Shown: one piece after another, positions 6,861 through 13,426 of the stretch
Layout of the letters: every line of letters starts with the position of its first letter
How positions within the stretch are numbered: the stretch's first letter is position 1
Origin: Cryobacterium levicorallinum
GTDB lineage: Bacteria; Actinomycetota; Actinomycetes; Actinomycetales; Microbacteriaceae
Reading direction: 5' to 3'
DNA length: 64,000 nt
Assembly: GCF_004402405.1 (NCBI RefSeq)
Contig: NZ_SOFE01000004.1
Span: 1-64,000 of the forward strand
Notes under the pieces: model-generated
Seen by the model: only the letters and a program-made list of their open reading frames with translations
Told to the model about the DNA's origin: nothing
Database searches by the model: none
Translations under genes and position numbers: made by a program

Positions 6861-8030
6861 GGGGCGGCGGATCGCCGACACCAGCATCGCCTCGAGCGCG
6901 AGCGCGGGCGCGACGTTGCCCTGGATACGCTGGCGGGCCACGGCGATCGCGTCCATGGTGGCGACGGTGGCCGCCGGAGCGCTGGCCGCACTCGCGGTGC
7001 GCAGTTCGGCGAGCAGCTCGAGATTGATCACCGCTTGGTCCCGGCCCAGCTGCACCATCATCACGTCACGGTAGAGCGAGGCGAGGTCGACCAGGATGCG
7101 GTCGATGCCGTCGCGCAGGCTGCGCACGGCCCGACGCTTCTGGTCGTCTTCGAGGGCCTTGATCTGGCTGCGCAGCCCCGGCGGCACCGACTGGCCAGCC
7201 TCGACCCCGAGAGAGCGCAGCATGCCGTCGCGCTCGGCGGCATCCAGCTCGAGGGTGATGGCCTTGGCGTCGTCGCCGGCGATGGCAAGCAGCCGCGCGG
7301 CAGCGTTGACGGCCGATGACACCGAACGGATGCCGAGGGCCGTGCGCAGGGTTTCCTCGCGTCTGGCCCGGGCGTCGGCATTGGTGGCGAGCCGCTTGGC
7401 CATGCCGATGTGGCTCTGGGCGAGGCGGGCGCTGAGTTCGGCGATGACCGGGTCGACACCGTTGCGGCGCACCAGCAGGTCGGCCACGTCGGCGACGCTT
7501 GGCATGCGCAGGCGCACGGTGCGTACGCGTGAGCGGATGGTGGGGAGCAGGTCGGCCTCGCTGGGCGCGCACAGAATCCACACGGTGCGTTCGGGCGGCT
7601 CTTCGAGGGCTTTCAGCAGCACGTTGGAGGTGCGCTCGACCATGCGGTCGGCGTCTTCGACCACGACGACGCGGTAGCGGCCGACCGAGGGCGAGTACTG
7701 CGAGCGGGCGACGGCTTCCTTGACGGATTCCATTTTGATGATGACACCCTCGGTGGCGAGCACGCTGAGGTCTGGATGGGTGCGGGCCTCGACCTGGCGG
7801 GCCGCGGCGAGGTCTTCGGCGGGGGTGCCCGGGCTGAGCAGGGCTGCGGCGAAGGCGAATGCGAGGTTCGAGCGGCCAGACCCGGGTGGCCCGGTGATGA
7901 GCCAGGCGTGCGTCATCGAGTTGGACTCGGCGGAGCTGCTGCTGTCACTGGCGGAGGGCACCCGCTGCGCCGCCGCCCTGAAGATGGCGATTGCGTCGGC
8001 CTGTCCCGTTAGGTTGTCCCACACTGCCAT
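6855..8030 (-). CDS. holB: DNA polymerase III delta' subunit
   Basis: A 391-aa clamp-loader subunit. The AAA+ N-terminal domain has a degenerate Walker A (GPPGSGRS, Arg where ATPases have Lys), as is normal for delta', which does not bind ATP itself. It also has VVVVEDADRM in place of Walker B and sensor regions around LLKALEEPP and LLPTIRSRVRTVRL. An SRC-like arginine-finger motif appears as SRVR. It acts with DnaX and HolA to load the beta clamp. In many bacteria holB directly follows tmk. Here tmk is 4.8 kb away on the same strand, with unrelated genes between them. Confidence 0.9.
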   Translation of the reverse strand: MAVWDNLTGQADAIAIFRAAAQRVPSASDSSSSAESNSMTHAWLITGPPGSGRSNLAFAFAAALLSPGTPAEDLAAARQVEARTHPDLSVLATEGVIIKMESVKEAVARSQYSPSVGRYRVVVVEDADRMVERTSNVLLKALEEPPERTVWILCAPSEADLLPTIRSRVRTVRLRMPSVADVADLLVRRNGVDPVIAELSARLAQSHIGMAKRLATNADARARREETLRTALGIRSVSSAVNAAARLLAIAGDDAKAITLELDAAERDGMLRSLGVEAGQSVPPGLRSQIKALEDDQKRRAVRSLRDGIDRILVDLASLYRDVMMVQLGRDQAVINLELLAELRTASAASAPAATVATMDAIAVARQRIQGNVAPALALEAMLVSAIRRPQ

Positions 8031-8077
8031 GAGTCAAGGGTAACCCGCCCCACCGACACCGCCCGCGTGCGCGCGCT

Positions 8078-8130
8078 CGGGCCCGGGCCCGGGCCCGGAA
8101 GGTGGGCGACTGGTAGATCCTGGGCCCGGT
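8078..8130. repeat. GGGCCC-rich palindromic cluster (left edge of tmk/holB insert)
   Basis: Three back-to-back GGGCCC units (CTCGGGCCCGGGCCCGGGCCCGG) followed by a fourth (TGGGCCCGG) 22 bp later, in the 192-bp gap between holB and the DV-repeat gene. Similar clusters lie at 12746-12807 and 60234-60456. Confidence 0.8.
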
Positions 8131-8157
8131 TGCGGAAGCCACGAGGTCACGACCGAC

Positions 8158-8197
8158 TCAAGATGAGAACCCTCTCATGCTGCTCTGCGTGAGAACC
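8158..8197 (+). promoter_or_regulatory. TGAGA-N5-TCTCA operator upstream of the DV-repeat gene
   Basis: AAGATGAGAACCCTCTCATGC is followed by a further half-site GTGAGAACC, ending about 25 bp before the start at 8223. The same AAGATGAGANNCCTCTCAYGC motif recurs at 9907-9927 upstream of the second low-complexity gene. The natural candidate to bind it is the adjacent OmpR-type response regulator (10576-11232); that link is inferred. Confidence 0.6.
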
Positions 8198-8222
8198 TTC
8201 GTCGAGGCCCCAGACTAGAACA

Positions 8223-8684
8223 ATGCAGACTTTCTGGAAGGTGGCGCTCGGTGCCGCGATTGTGGCCGCCCTCGGCGCCGGATCGGCGGGTGCCGTCGCG
8301 ATGACGTCCGCTCTCACTATCACCGACCAGCCCGGGCTGGTTCAGCGAATCGATCCCGTGGGAACCGACTCTGACTCGAGCACGACCGATGCGGATACCA
8401 CGCCCAAAATCGCACCGACGCCCACGCCCACTTCGACCGCCACCGCTGATGTTCCGGTCGCCCCGCCCGTCGCTGTTCCCCCGGCCGGATCACAGACCAT
8501 CGACGACGACGTTGACGAAATTGACGTCGTAGACAACGTGGACGACGTAGACAACGCAGACAACGTTGACAACGTTGACGACGACGTTGACGACGACGTT
8601 GACGACGACGTTGACGTTGACGTTGACGTTGACGTTGACGTTGACGTTGACGTTGACGTTGACGTTGACGTTGACGACGACTGA
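8223..8684 (+). CDS. Secreted protein with Asp-Val repeat tail
   Basis: A 153-aa protein with an N-terminal signal or anchor segment (KVALGAAIVAALGAGSAGAVA), a Thr/Pro-rich linker (about 50-85) and a C-terminal tail of D, N and V that ends as an almost pure Asp-Val repeat. No catalytic domain is visible. The dense regularly spaced Asp could bind divalent cations, but this is not a recognisable RTX or EF-hand motif. An upstream TGAGA/TCTCA operator and the downstream two-component system suggest environmental control. Its end overlaps the start region of the phosphotransferase gene, and both reading frames run through the same hexamer repeat. Confidence 0.65.
   Translation: MQTFWKVALGAAIVAALGAGSAGAVAMTSALTITDQPGLVQRIDPVGTDSDSSTTDADTTPKIAPTPTPTSTATADVPVAPPVAVPPAGSQTIDDDVDEIDVVDNVDDVDNADNVDNVDDDVDDDVDDDVDVDVDVDVDVDVDVDVDVDVDDD
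8567..8680. repeat. GTTGAC hexanucleotide tandem repeat
   Basis: 12-bp GACGACGTTGAC units change into about eleven consecutive GTTGAC units. The unit length is a multiple of three, so gain or loss of copies changes the length of the Asp-Val tail without a frameshift. It is a likely variable locus. Confidence 0.85.
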
Positions 8685-9885
8685 ACCCGGCGGGTCGCGT
8701 CCGCTGGAACAGGCGCCGGAGATTCTCGAGGCCGTCGCAGAGTCGCTCGGAATGACCCTGGTACGGCTGCACCGGTTCAGCATCGAAACGACCGCTCGCG
8801 GCTTCACTGCCGGGTACACGATCGAGCTGGATCCCGGCACCCAGACGACCGAGTCCCACACCGTCTACCTCGAATCGAATCCGACCAAACGTGACCGGCC
8901 CGGCGTGCTCGCCTTCCGTGACGAGCAAACCGGCGAAACCGTGGCCGCTTGGCTGTACCCGAACGATCCCGAGCTGCCGGCCCTGGCCGCGGCGGTCTAC
9001 CCGGACGCCGCACAGGTTCTGCTCGCCCGGCTCGGCCTGCACGCGAGCAGCCTCGTCGTCACCATCGCGGCCTATCGGCCAGGAAAACGCGCCGTTGTGC
9101 GTATGGTCGCTCCCGAGTTCACGGTGTATTTCAAAGTCGTTCGCCCGGCCGCCGCAGGGCCGCTTCATGCTCGCCACGTGTTCTGGGGAGCCGCCGGCGT
9201 TCCGGTACCGCGCAGCCGCGGCTGGAGCGCCGACGGATTCATCGCCCTGGAGTCCGTTCACGGTGTCGAAGCGAGCCAGGTGGTCGCGCAATTCTCGCCC
9301 GAACCTTTCCTCGACGAGCTCGATCGGATCACAACAGAAATCGGCCTGATCGAGAGTTCCGGCCCAGCACGAGTGTCGCTGTCAGCACGCCTGCCCTGGT
9401 ACGTGCAGCGGACCGGTTCTCTGCTGCCGGCCGAATCGCCCAGGATCACCGCCCTCGGCGCTGCCATAGAACGGATGCGCGCGGCCGCGATTCCCGCCGC
9501 CCCCGTCACCGTGCACGGCGACCTGCACCTGGGGCAGATCTTTCTGGACCCCGACACTCTCGACTCCCCACGCATCTCCGGCGTGCTCGACATCGACACG
9601 GCCGGGCTCGGCGACCCGGCCGACGATGCCGCTGCGCTCTACGCGCACCTGGTCGTGAGCGCCCTGCACCACGACGACCACTCCAATCCCGAATCCGCCG
9701 AAGGCTGCCGCGTCCTGGCTGCCCGCGCCCGCAGCCGGTGGCCTCGCCGCGGCGAGCAGTTTCTCAACCGGGCGCGGTACATCGCGGCAACCCACCTGCT
9801 TGGGCACGTGTTGACCCCGGGTGCACACAGCGCGACATTGCTCGGCGCGGCCACCGAACTCGTCGTCGACCCCGCCTCAGCCTGA
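8671..9885 (+). CDS. Aminoglycoside-phosphotransferase-fold kinase (APH family)
   Basis: About 404 aa. The kinase core shows the APH signature VHGDLHLGQIF (catalytic Asp in HGD) followed by GVLDIDTAGLGDPADDAAAL (the metal-binding DxD/DxDxxGxG element). The N-lobe includes FTVYFKVVRP with the probable ATP-binding Lys. The start is uncertain: the frame is open to 8566 through the hexamer repeat, TTG 8671 sits at the end of the repeat and overlaps the upstream stop, and ATG 8752 is a shorter alternative. The substrate is unknown; proteins of this fold phosphorylate sugars, choline or antibiotics. Translation is probably coupled to the DV-repeat gene. Confidence 0.75.
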   Translation: MTTTEPGGSRPLEQAPEILEAVAESLGMTLVRLHRFSIETTARGFTAGYTIELDPGTQTTESHTVYLESNPTKRDRPGVLAFRDEQTGETVAAWLYPNDPELPALAAAVYPDAAQVLLARLGLHASSLVVTIAAYRPGKRAVVRMVAPEFTVYFKVVRPAAAGPLHARHVFWGAAGVPVPRSRGWSADGFIALESVHGVEASQVVAQFSPEPFLDELDRITTEIGLIESSGPARVSLSARLPWYVQRTGSLLPAESPRITALGAAIERMRAAAIPAAPVTVHGDLHLGQIFLDPDTLDSPRISGVLDIDTAGLGDPADDAAALYAHLVVSALHHDDHSNPESAEGCRVLAARARSRWPRRGEQFLNRARYIAATHLLGHVLTPGAHSATLLGAATELVVDPASA

Positions 9886-9906
9886 GACCAGCGGATGCCT
9901 TCGACC

Positions 9907-9949
9907 AAGATGAGAGTCCTCTCACGCCGGACTCCGAGGCTTCTCATAC
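9907..9949 (+). promoter_or_regulatory. TGAGA-N5-TCTCA operator upstream of the Val-Ser-repeat gene
   Basis: AAGATGAGAGTCCTCTCACGC followed by a second half-site CTTCTCATAC, in the 131-bp gap before 10017. It matches the site at 8158-8197. The repeated half-site spacing suits a dimeric OmpR-family regulator; binding is inferred. Confidence 0.6.
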
Positions 9950-10016
9950 TGGGGCAGGAATCTTGAAGTAACAGCAGACGAGCACAGGCTCGACCCGCCA
10001 ACGACAAGGAGACACC

Positions 10017-10493
10017 ATGAACCCCAAGATGACAGCCAAGAAGCGTTGGATTGCTATGGGCGCCGGATCCGCACTCGGTATCGGACTGCTCGCCGGCGGT
10101 GCCGTGACCGCAGCGAACGCCTTCGAGATTGAGGACAGTTCGGGAAGCTCGATCGGTGTGCAGCCGGTGAGCTCCATCTCGACGAGCACGGCGATTCCAT
10201 TCAGCACGGCGAGTGTCTCGACATTCGACGACTCGGTGTCCCTCTCGAGCGATGACTCCTCCAACACCTCGTCCAACTCATCCGACAACTCAAGCAACGA
10301 CACAAGCAACGACTCGTCGAGCGGCTCGAGCACCGTGAGTGTCGTGTCGGCGGTCTCAGCCGTTTCGGTGGTTTCAGTCGTCTCGGTCGTGACCCCGGTG
10401 TCCGCACCGTCCGTCGCGAGCCCGGTGTCTGCCGCCTCGGTTGCCTCGCCGGCCAGCCCGGCATCGGTGCAGAGCCCCGCGTCCGTCGACTAA
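10017..10493 (+). CDS. Secreted Ser/Val-rich low-complexity protein
   Basis: A 158-aa protein with a good ribosome site (AAGGAGA). The N-terminal export segment is IAMGAGSALGIGLLAGGAVTAANA. It is followed by a Ser/Asp/Asn-rich stretch at about 75-105 and a C-terminal region made of repeated Val-Ser dipeptide and tripeptide units (SVVSAVSAVSVVSVVSVV, then SPVSAASVASPAS). No enzymatic motif or sortase signal is visible. It shares export-plus-low-complexity design and the upstream operator with the 8223-8684 product, and lies convergent to the response regulator gene across a shared terminator. An envelope or surface role is likely; function unknown. Confidence 0.65.
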   Translation: MNPKMTAKKRWIAMGAGSALGIGLLAGGAVTAANAFEIEDSSGSSIGVQPVSSISTSTAIPFSTASVSTFDDSVSLSSDDSSNTSSNSSDNSSNDTSNDSSSGSSTVSVVSAVSAVSVVSVVSVVTPVSAPSVASPVSAASVASPASPASVQSPASVD

Positions 10494-10527
10494 GCAGAGC
10501 GTCGCGGCTCAGATCGAACAACGAGCA

Positions 10528-10561
10528 GCAGAAAGCCCGGGCCCGCGCCCGGGCTTTCTGC
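10528..10561. terminator. Bidirectional rho-independent terminator
   Basis: A perfect 15-bp stem (GCAGAAAGCCCGGGC / GCCCGGGCTTTCTGC) with a CCGC loop between two convergent genes. T-rich and A-rich flanks within the stem ends allow use in both directions. Confidence 0.85.
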
Positions 10562-10575
10562 TTCCCCGAGCGGGA

Positions 10576-11232
10576 TTACTTGAGCCGATATCCCATGCCG
10601 CGCACCGTCTCAATGCGTTCCGGCCCGAACTTCGCCCGAAGATATCGCACGTACACGTCAACGACGTTGGAACCTGGATCGAAGTCGTAACCCCATACCC
10701 GGCTCAACAGCTGCTCACGGCTGAGTACCTGGTCGGGGTGCCGCAGAAACTCTTCAGCGAGGGCAAACTCCCGGGCCGACAGTTCCACGGTGCGCTCCCC
10801 CACCGTTGCACGGCGGGTGCGCAGGTCGAGGGCGAGCTCCCCATAGGCCAGCCTCGTCGGCGAGCTCTGTTCGGCATCTCGCAGTCTTAAGCGGATGCGC
10901 GCCAGCAGCTCATCAAATTTGAACGGTTTCGCGAGATAGTCATCGGCACCACCATCGAGGCCGGCGACCATGTCGCTGGTCGTCGACCGAGCGGTCAACA
11001 TGATGATCGGCAGCGGCAGCCGTTCGGCCCTGATCCGTTTCATCACCTCGAAGCCATCTATGCTCGGCAGTCCAACGTCAAGCAGTAGCAGGTCGAAGGT
11101 GCCGGACTGGGCATAGCTCACGGCGTCGAGCCCGTCATCGACCACGGTCGAGGAATAGCCGGCGGCCCTCAGGCCCTTGCTCACGAACAGAGCGATTCGA
11201 GCCTCGTCCTCCGCGATGAGGATGCTGGTCAT
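10576..11232 (-). CDS. OmpR/PhoB-family response regulator
   Basis: A 218-aa protein. The receiver domain carries the acidic pocket AEDE near the N-terminus, phospho-acceptor Asp52 (LLLDVGLPSIDG), the conserved Thr in MLTARS and the Lys in YLAKPF. The C-terminal winged helix (about 125-218) ends with VRYLRAKFGPERIETVRGMGYRL, typical of OmpR/PhoB DNA-binding domains. It is translated just before the sensor kinase stop with a four-base overlap in reverse order (regulator first in transcript is not the case: the kinase gene lies upstream). The likely targets are the two nearby genes sharing the TGAGA-N5-TCTCA motif. Confidence 0.92.
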   Translation of the reverse strand: MTSILIAEDEARIALFVSKGLRAAGYSSTVVDDGLDAVSYAQSGTFDLLLLDVGLPSIDGFEVMKRIRAERLPLPIIMLTARSTTSDMVAGLDGGADDYLAKPFKFDELLARIRLRLRDAEQSSPTRLAYGELALDLRTRRATVGERTVELSAREFALAEEFLRHPDQVLSREQLLSRVWGYDFDPGSNVVDVYVRYLRAKFGPERIETVRGMGYRLK

Positions 11233-12704
11233 GTCGCGGCCACCACATCAACGGCGCGGCGCGGCACCAGGATGCCGAACCGGGATCCGTCGGGCGACGT
11301 CACCAGGTCGACATAGCCGCCGTGCGCCCGCGCGATAGCGTCGACGATCGGCAGCCCGAGGCCGGAACCTTCGACACCACGCCCGGAATCGACACGGCCG
11401 AACCGTTCAAAAATGCGGGCCTTGGCCTCCGTCGGAATGCCGGGGCCGCTGTCGCGGATCCAGAATTCCACCGCTTCCGCGTGTTCGGTGCTGCCTATCT
11501 CGATGGTCGTGCCGGAAGCTGAGTGTTTGGCGGCATTGTTCGCCAGCTGCAGGAACGCCTGAGTGAGCCGGGCCGGATCGACCGGCACGACAACGTGCGC
11601 GCGCTCGGCCAGAATCCAGACGTGGTCGGGCAGCGCACTAACCTTGAGGAAGAACTGCTCGGTGAGGTCGCCGGCATCCGTTGGCACCCGCTGCAGATTG
11701 CCGCGCTGGGCGTTGGCGAGCGACTCGATGTCGTCGATGAGTCCGGTCATCCGGTCGAGTTCGTCAAGGGCAATTTCCCGAGCGGATGCGACATCGTCGG
11801 GATTGCGCGGATCCAGCAGCTCAAGATGGCCGCGCACGATGGTGATCGGAGTCTTGAGCTCGTGGCGCACATCCTCGAGCAGCTGTCGCTGCGCGGTCAG
11901 CGACTCGTCAAGACGCTCGAGCATGTCATTGACCGTTCCGGTGAGCTCAGAGATGTCGTCATGGCCGATCACCGGGATGCGCTCGTGCAGGTCGGTTGCG
12001 GTGATCCGCGACGCGGCGGCCTGCAGCTGGCGCACCGGTCGCAGCAGGCGGCCGGCGACGAACCATCCGACCAGCCCGACCGCCACGAGCGCCGCAGCCG
12101 CGACGGCCGCATAGATGCGAAAAGCGCTCGTCAACTCTCCGAGCTCGGCGTCCAAATCAAAAGCGGTGACGAAAATTCCCGCTTCCCCGCTAGCCTCCAC
12201 CGTCACCGGCGCGGCGATATACCGCAGGTTGCCGAGTTCGGAGACGGCAGTGCCGCGCACGACATTGACACCGGCCACTTCATCGAGAATGCGCAGGATG
12301 AACCCGGCATCATCCTCCAGGTGGAAGGACAACTCGGTGCCGGGGATCAGTGCCGGGACGCCATCGATGATTCCGAGGGTGCTCTCGTTGGGACTCGGAA
12401 CGAGTCGGGCCATGACCGCTTGCAATGCCTCCCGGGTAGACGGGTAGCTCGCGCCGGACGCCTCCGGCAATGCCTCGATCTCGTTGAGGTTGGTAGTCGG
12501 CACGCCGGTGACGATGAAGCGCACGCTCTCGACGCTCGTCGCGAGGCGAGCGTCGATGTCGCGCAGGGCGCGGTCGCGTTGCACGAGATAGGCCGTGCCG
12601 CCCGCGACGGCCAGGCCGAGGCCGGCTACGACGAGAATGGCGGCGAGGATGCGCACCCGCACCGACCAGCCGGATCGCACAGCGGACGAGGCAGTCGAGG
12701 TCAT
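11229..12704 (-). CDS. Sensor histidine kinase
   Basis: 491 aa from the ATG at 12704 (the frame is open further upstream but that part is Arg-rich and GGGCCC-derived). Two membrane segments (about 16-38 and 185-207) bracket a roughly 145-residue extracytoplasmic sensor domain, then come HAMP (RLLRPVRQLQAAASRI), HisKA with the H-box DVRHELKTPIT, and HATPase_c with the N-box QLANNAAKH, DSGPGIP and GSGLGLPIV. The gene overlaps the response regulator start by four bases, so the pair is co-translated. The sensed signal is unknown. The transcript starts close to the GGGCCC cluster at 12746-12807. Confidence 0.92.
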   Translation of the reverse strand: MTSTASSAVRSGWSVRVRILAAILVVAGLGLAVAGGTAYLVQRDRALRDIDARLATSVESVRFIVTGVPTTNLNEIEALPEASGASYPSTREALQAVMARLVPSPNESTLGIIDGVPALIPGTELSFHLEDDAGFILRILDEVAGVNVVRGTAVSELGNLRYIAAPVTVEASGEAGIFVTAFDLDAELGELTSAFRIYAAVAAAALVAVGLVGWFVAGRLLRPVRQLQAAASRITATDLHERIPVIGHDDISELTGTVNDMLERLDESLTAQRQLLEDVRHELKTPITIVRGHLELLDPRNPDDVASAREIALDELDRMTGLIDDIESLANAQRGNLQRVPTDAGDLTEQFFLKVSALPDHVWILAERAHVVVPVDPARLTQAFLQLANNAAKHSASGTTIEIGSTEHAEAVEFWIRDSGPGIPTEAKARIFERFGRVDSGRGVEGSGLGLPIVDAIARAHGGYVDLVTSPDGSRFGILVPRRAVDVVAAT

Positions 12705-12745
12705 AGCTTCAGTATCCCTTAGAGAGTTGCCACCCCGCCCACGTT

Positions 12746-12807
12746 TGGGGCCCGGGCGCCGACCGTGGGCCCAGTTATAAACCGGGCCCGGGTTCCGGGC
12801 CCGGAAC
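12746..12807. repeat. GGGCCC palindrome cluster (right edge of tmk/holB insert)
   Basis: Contains four GGGCCC cores, including AACCGGGCCCGGGTT and the perfect palindrome TTCCGGGCCCGGAA, squeezed between the tmk stop and the histidine kinase start. It has the same character as 8078-8130 on the opposite side of the insert and 60234-60456. Confidence 0.8.
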
Positions 12808-12808
12808 G

Positions 12809-13426
12809 CTAGAGGAGGGTGGAAACTCGAGCTCGGATGATGGCGGCGACCTCGGCGGCGGGGGCCGAAGCATCCACTACCAGAAACCGGGCGGGCTCGG
12901 CAGCGGCCAGCTCGAGAAAAGCGGCGCGCACGCGGGCGTGAAAGTCGTTCTTCTCGGCCTCGAGCCGGTCGAAGACCTTGTCGTCGGCTTCGAGGCGGGC
13001 CCGGGCGGCGCGCGAGTCGAGGTCGAGCAGCACGGTCAGATCGGGCAGAAGCCCCTCGGCGGCCCAAAGCGACAGGTCCCGCACCTCGGTGGCGCCGAGC
13101 ACCCGGCCCGCTCCCTGGTAGGCGACCGAGGAGTCGAGGTAGCGGTCCTGCACGATGACATCGCCGCGGGCGAGCGCCGGCCGCAGCTTCGTACCGACGT
13201 GCTGGGCCCGGTCTGCGGCGTAGAGCAGGGCTTCGGCGCGCGGATCCACCTCGCCGCGGTGGTGCAGTACGATCTCGCGAATCGCGACCCCGACATCCGT
13301 TCCGCCGGGCTCGCGGGTGCGCACGACGGTGCGCCCCCGCTCCTCAAGCCAGTTGGTGAGCAGGAGCGCCTGCGTGGTCTTGCCTGATCCATCGCCGCCT
13401 TCCAGGGTGATGAAGAGGCCGGTCAC
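12809..13426 (-). CDS. tmk: Thymidylate kinase (dTMP kinase)
   Basis: A 205-aa protein with the P-loop LEGGDGSGKTT near the N-terminus, the TREPGGT substrate loop, the DRYLDSSVAYQG motif and a Leu/Asp-rich LDSR-A-R lid region. It phosphorylates dTMP to dTDP for DNA synthesis. The GTG start overlaps the topA stop (GTGA at 13423-13426), so tmk is translationally coupled to topA. holB, the usual downstream partner, is displaced by the 8.1-12.7 kb insert. Confidence 0.93.
   Translation of the reverse strand: MTGLFITLEGGDGSGKTTQALLLTNWLEERGRTVVRTREPGGTDVGVAIREIVLHHRGEVDPRAEALLYAADRAQHVGTKLRPALARGDVIVQDRYLDSSVAYQGAGRVLGATEVRDLSLWAAEGLLPDLTVLLDLDSRAARARLEADDKVFDRLEAEKNDFHARVRAAFLELAAAEPARFLVVDASAPAAEVAAIIRARVSTLL

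Noticed and set aside
8223-8684. RTX-type calcium-binding protein
   Set aside because: Asp is frequent but the GGxGxDxUx nonapeptide or EF-hand loop is absent; only a low-complexity Asp-Val tail is seen.
12705-13067. 121-codon N-terminal extension of the histidine kinase
   Set aside because: It is Arg/Pro-rich, overlaps tmk and the GGGCCC cluster, and precedes a normal membrane-segment start at ATG 12704.
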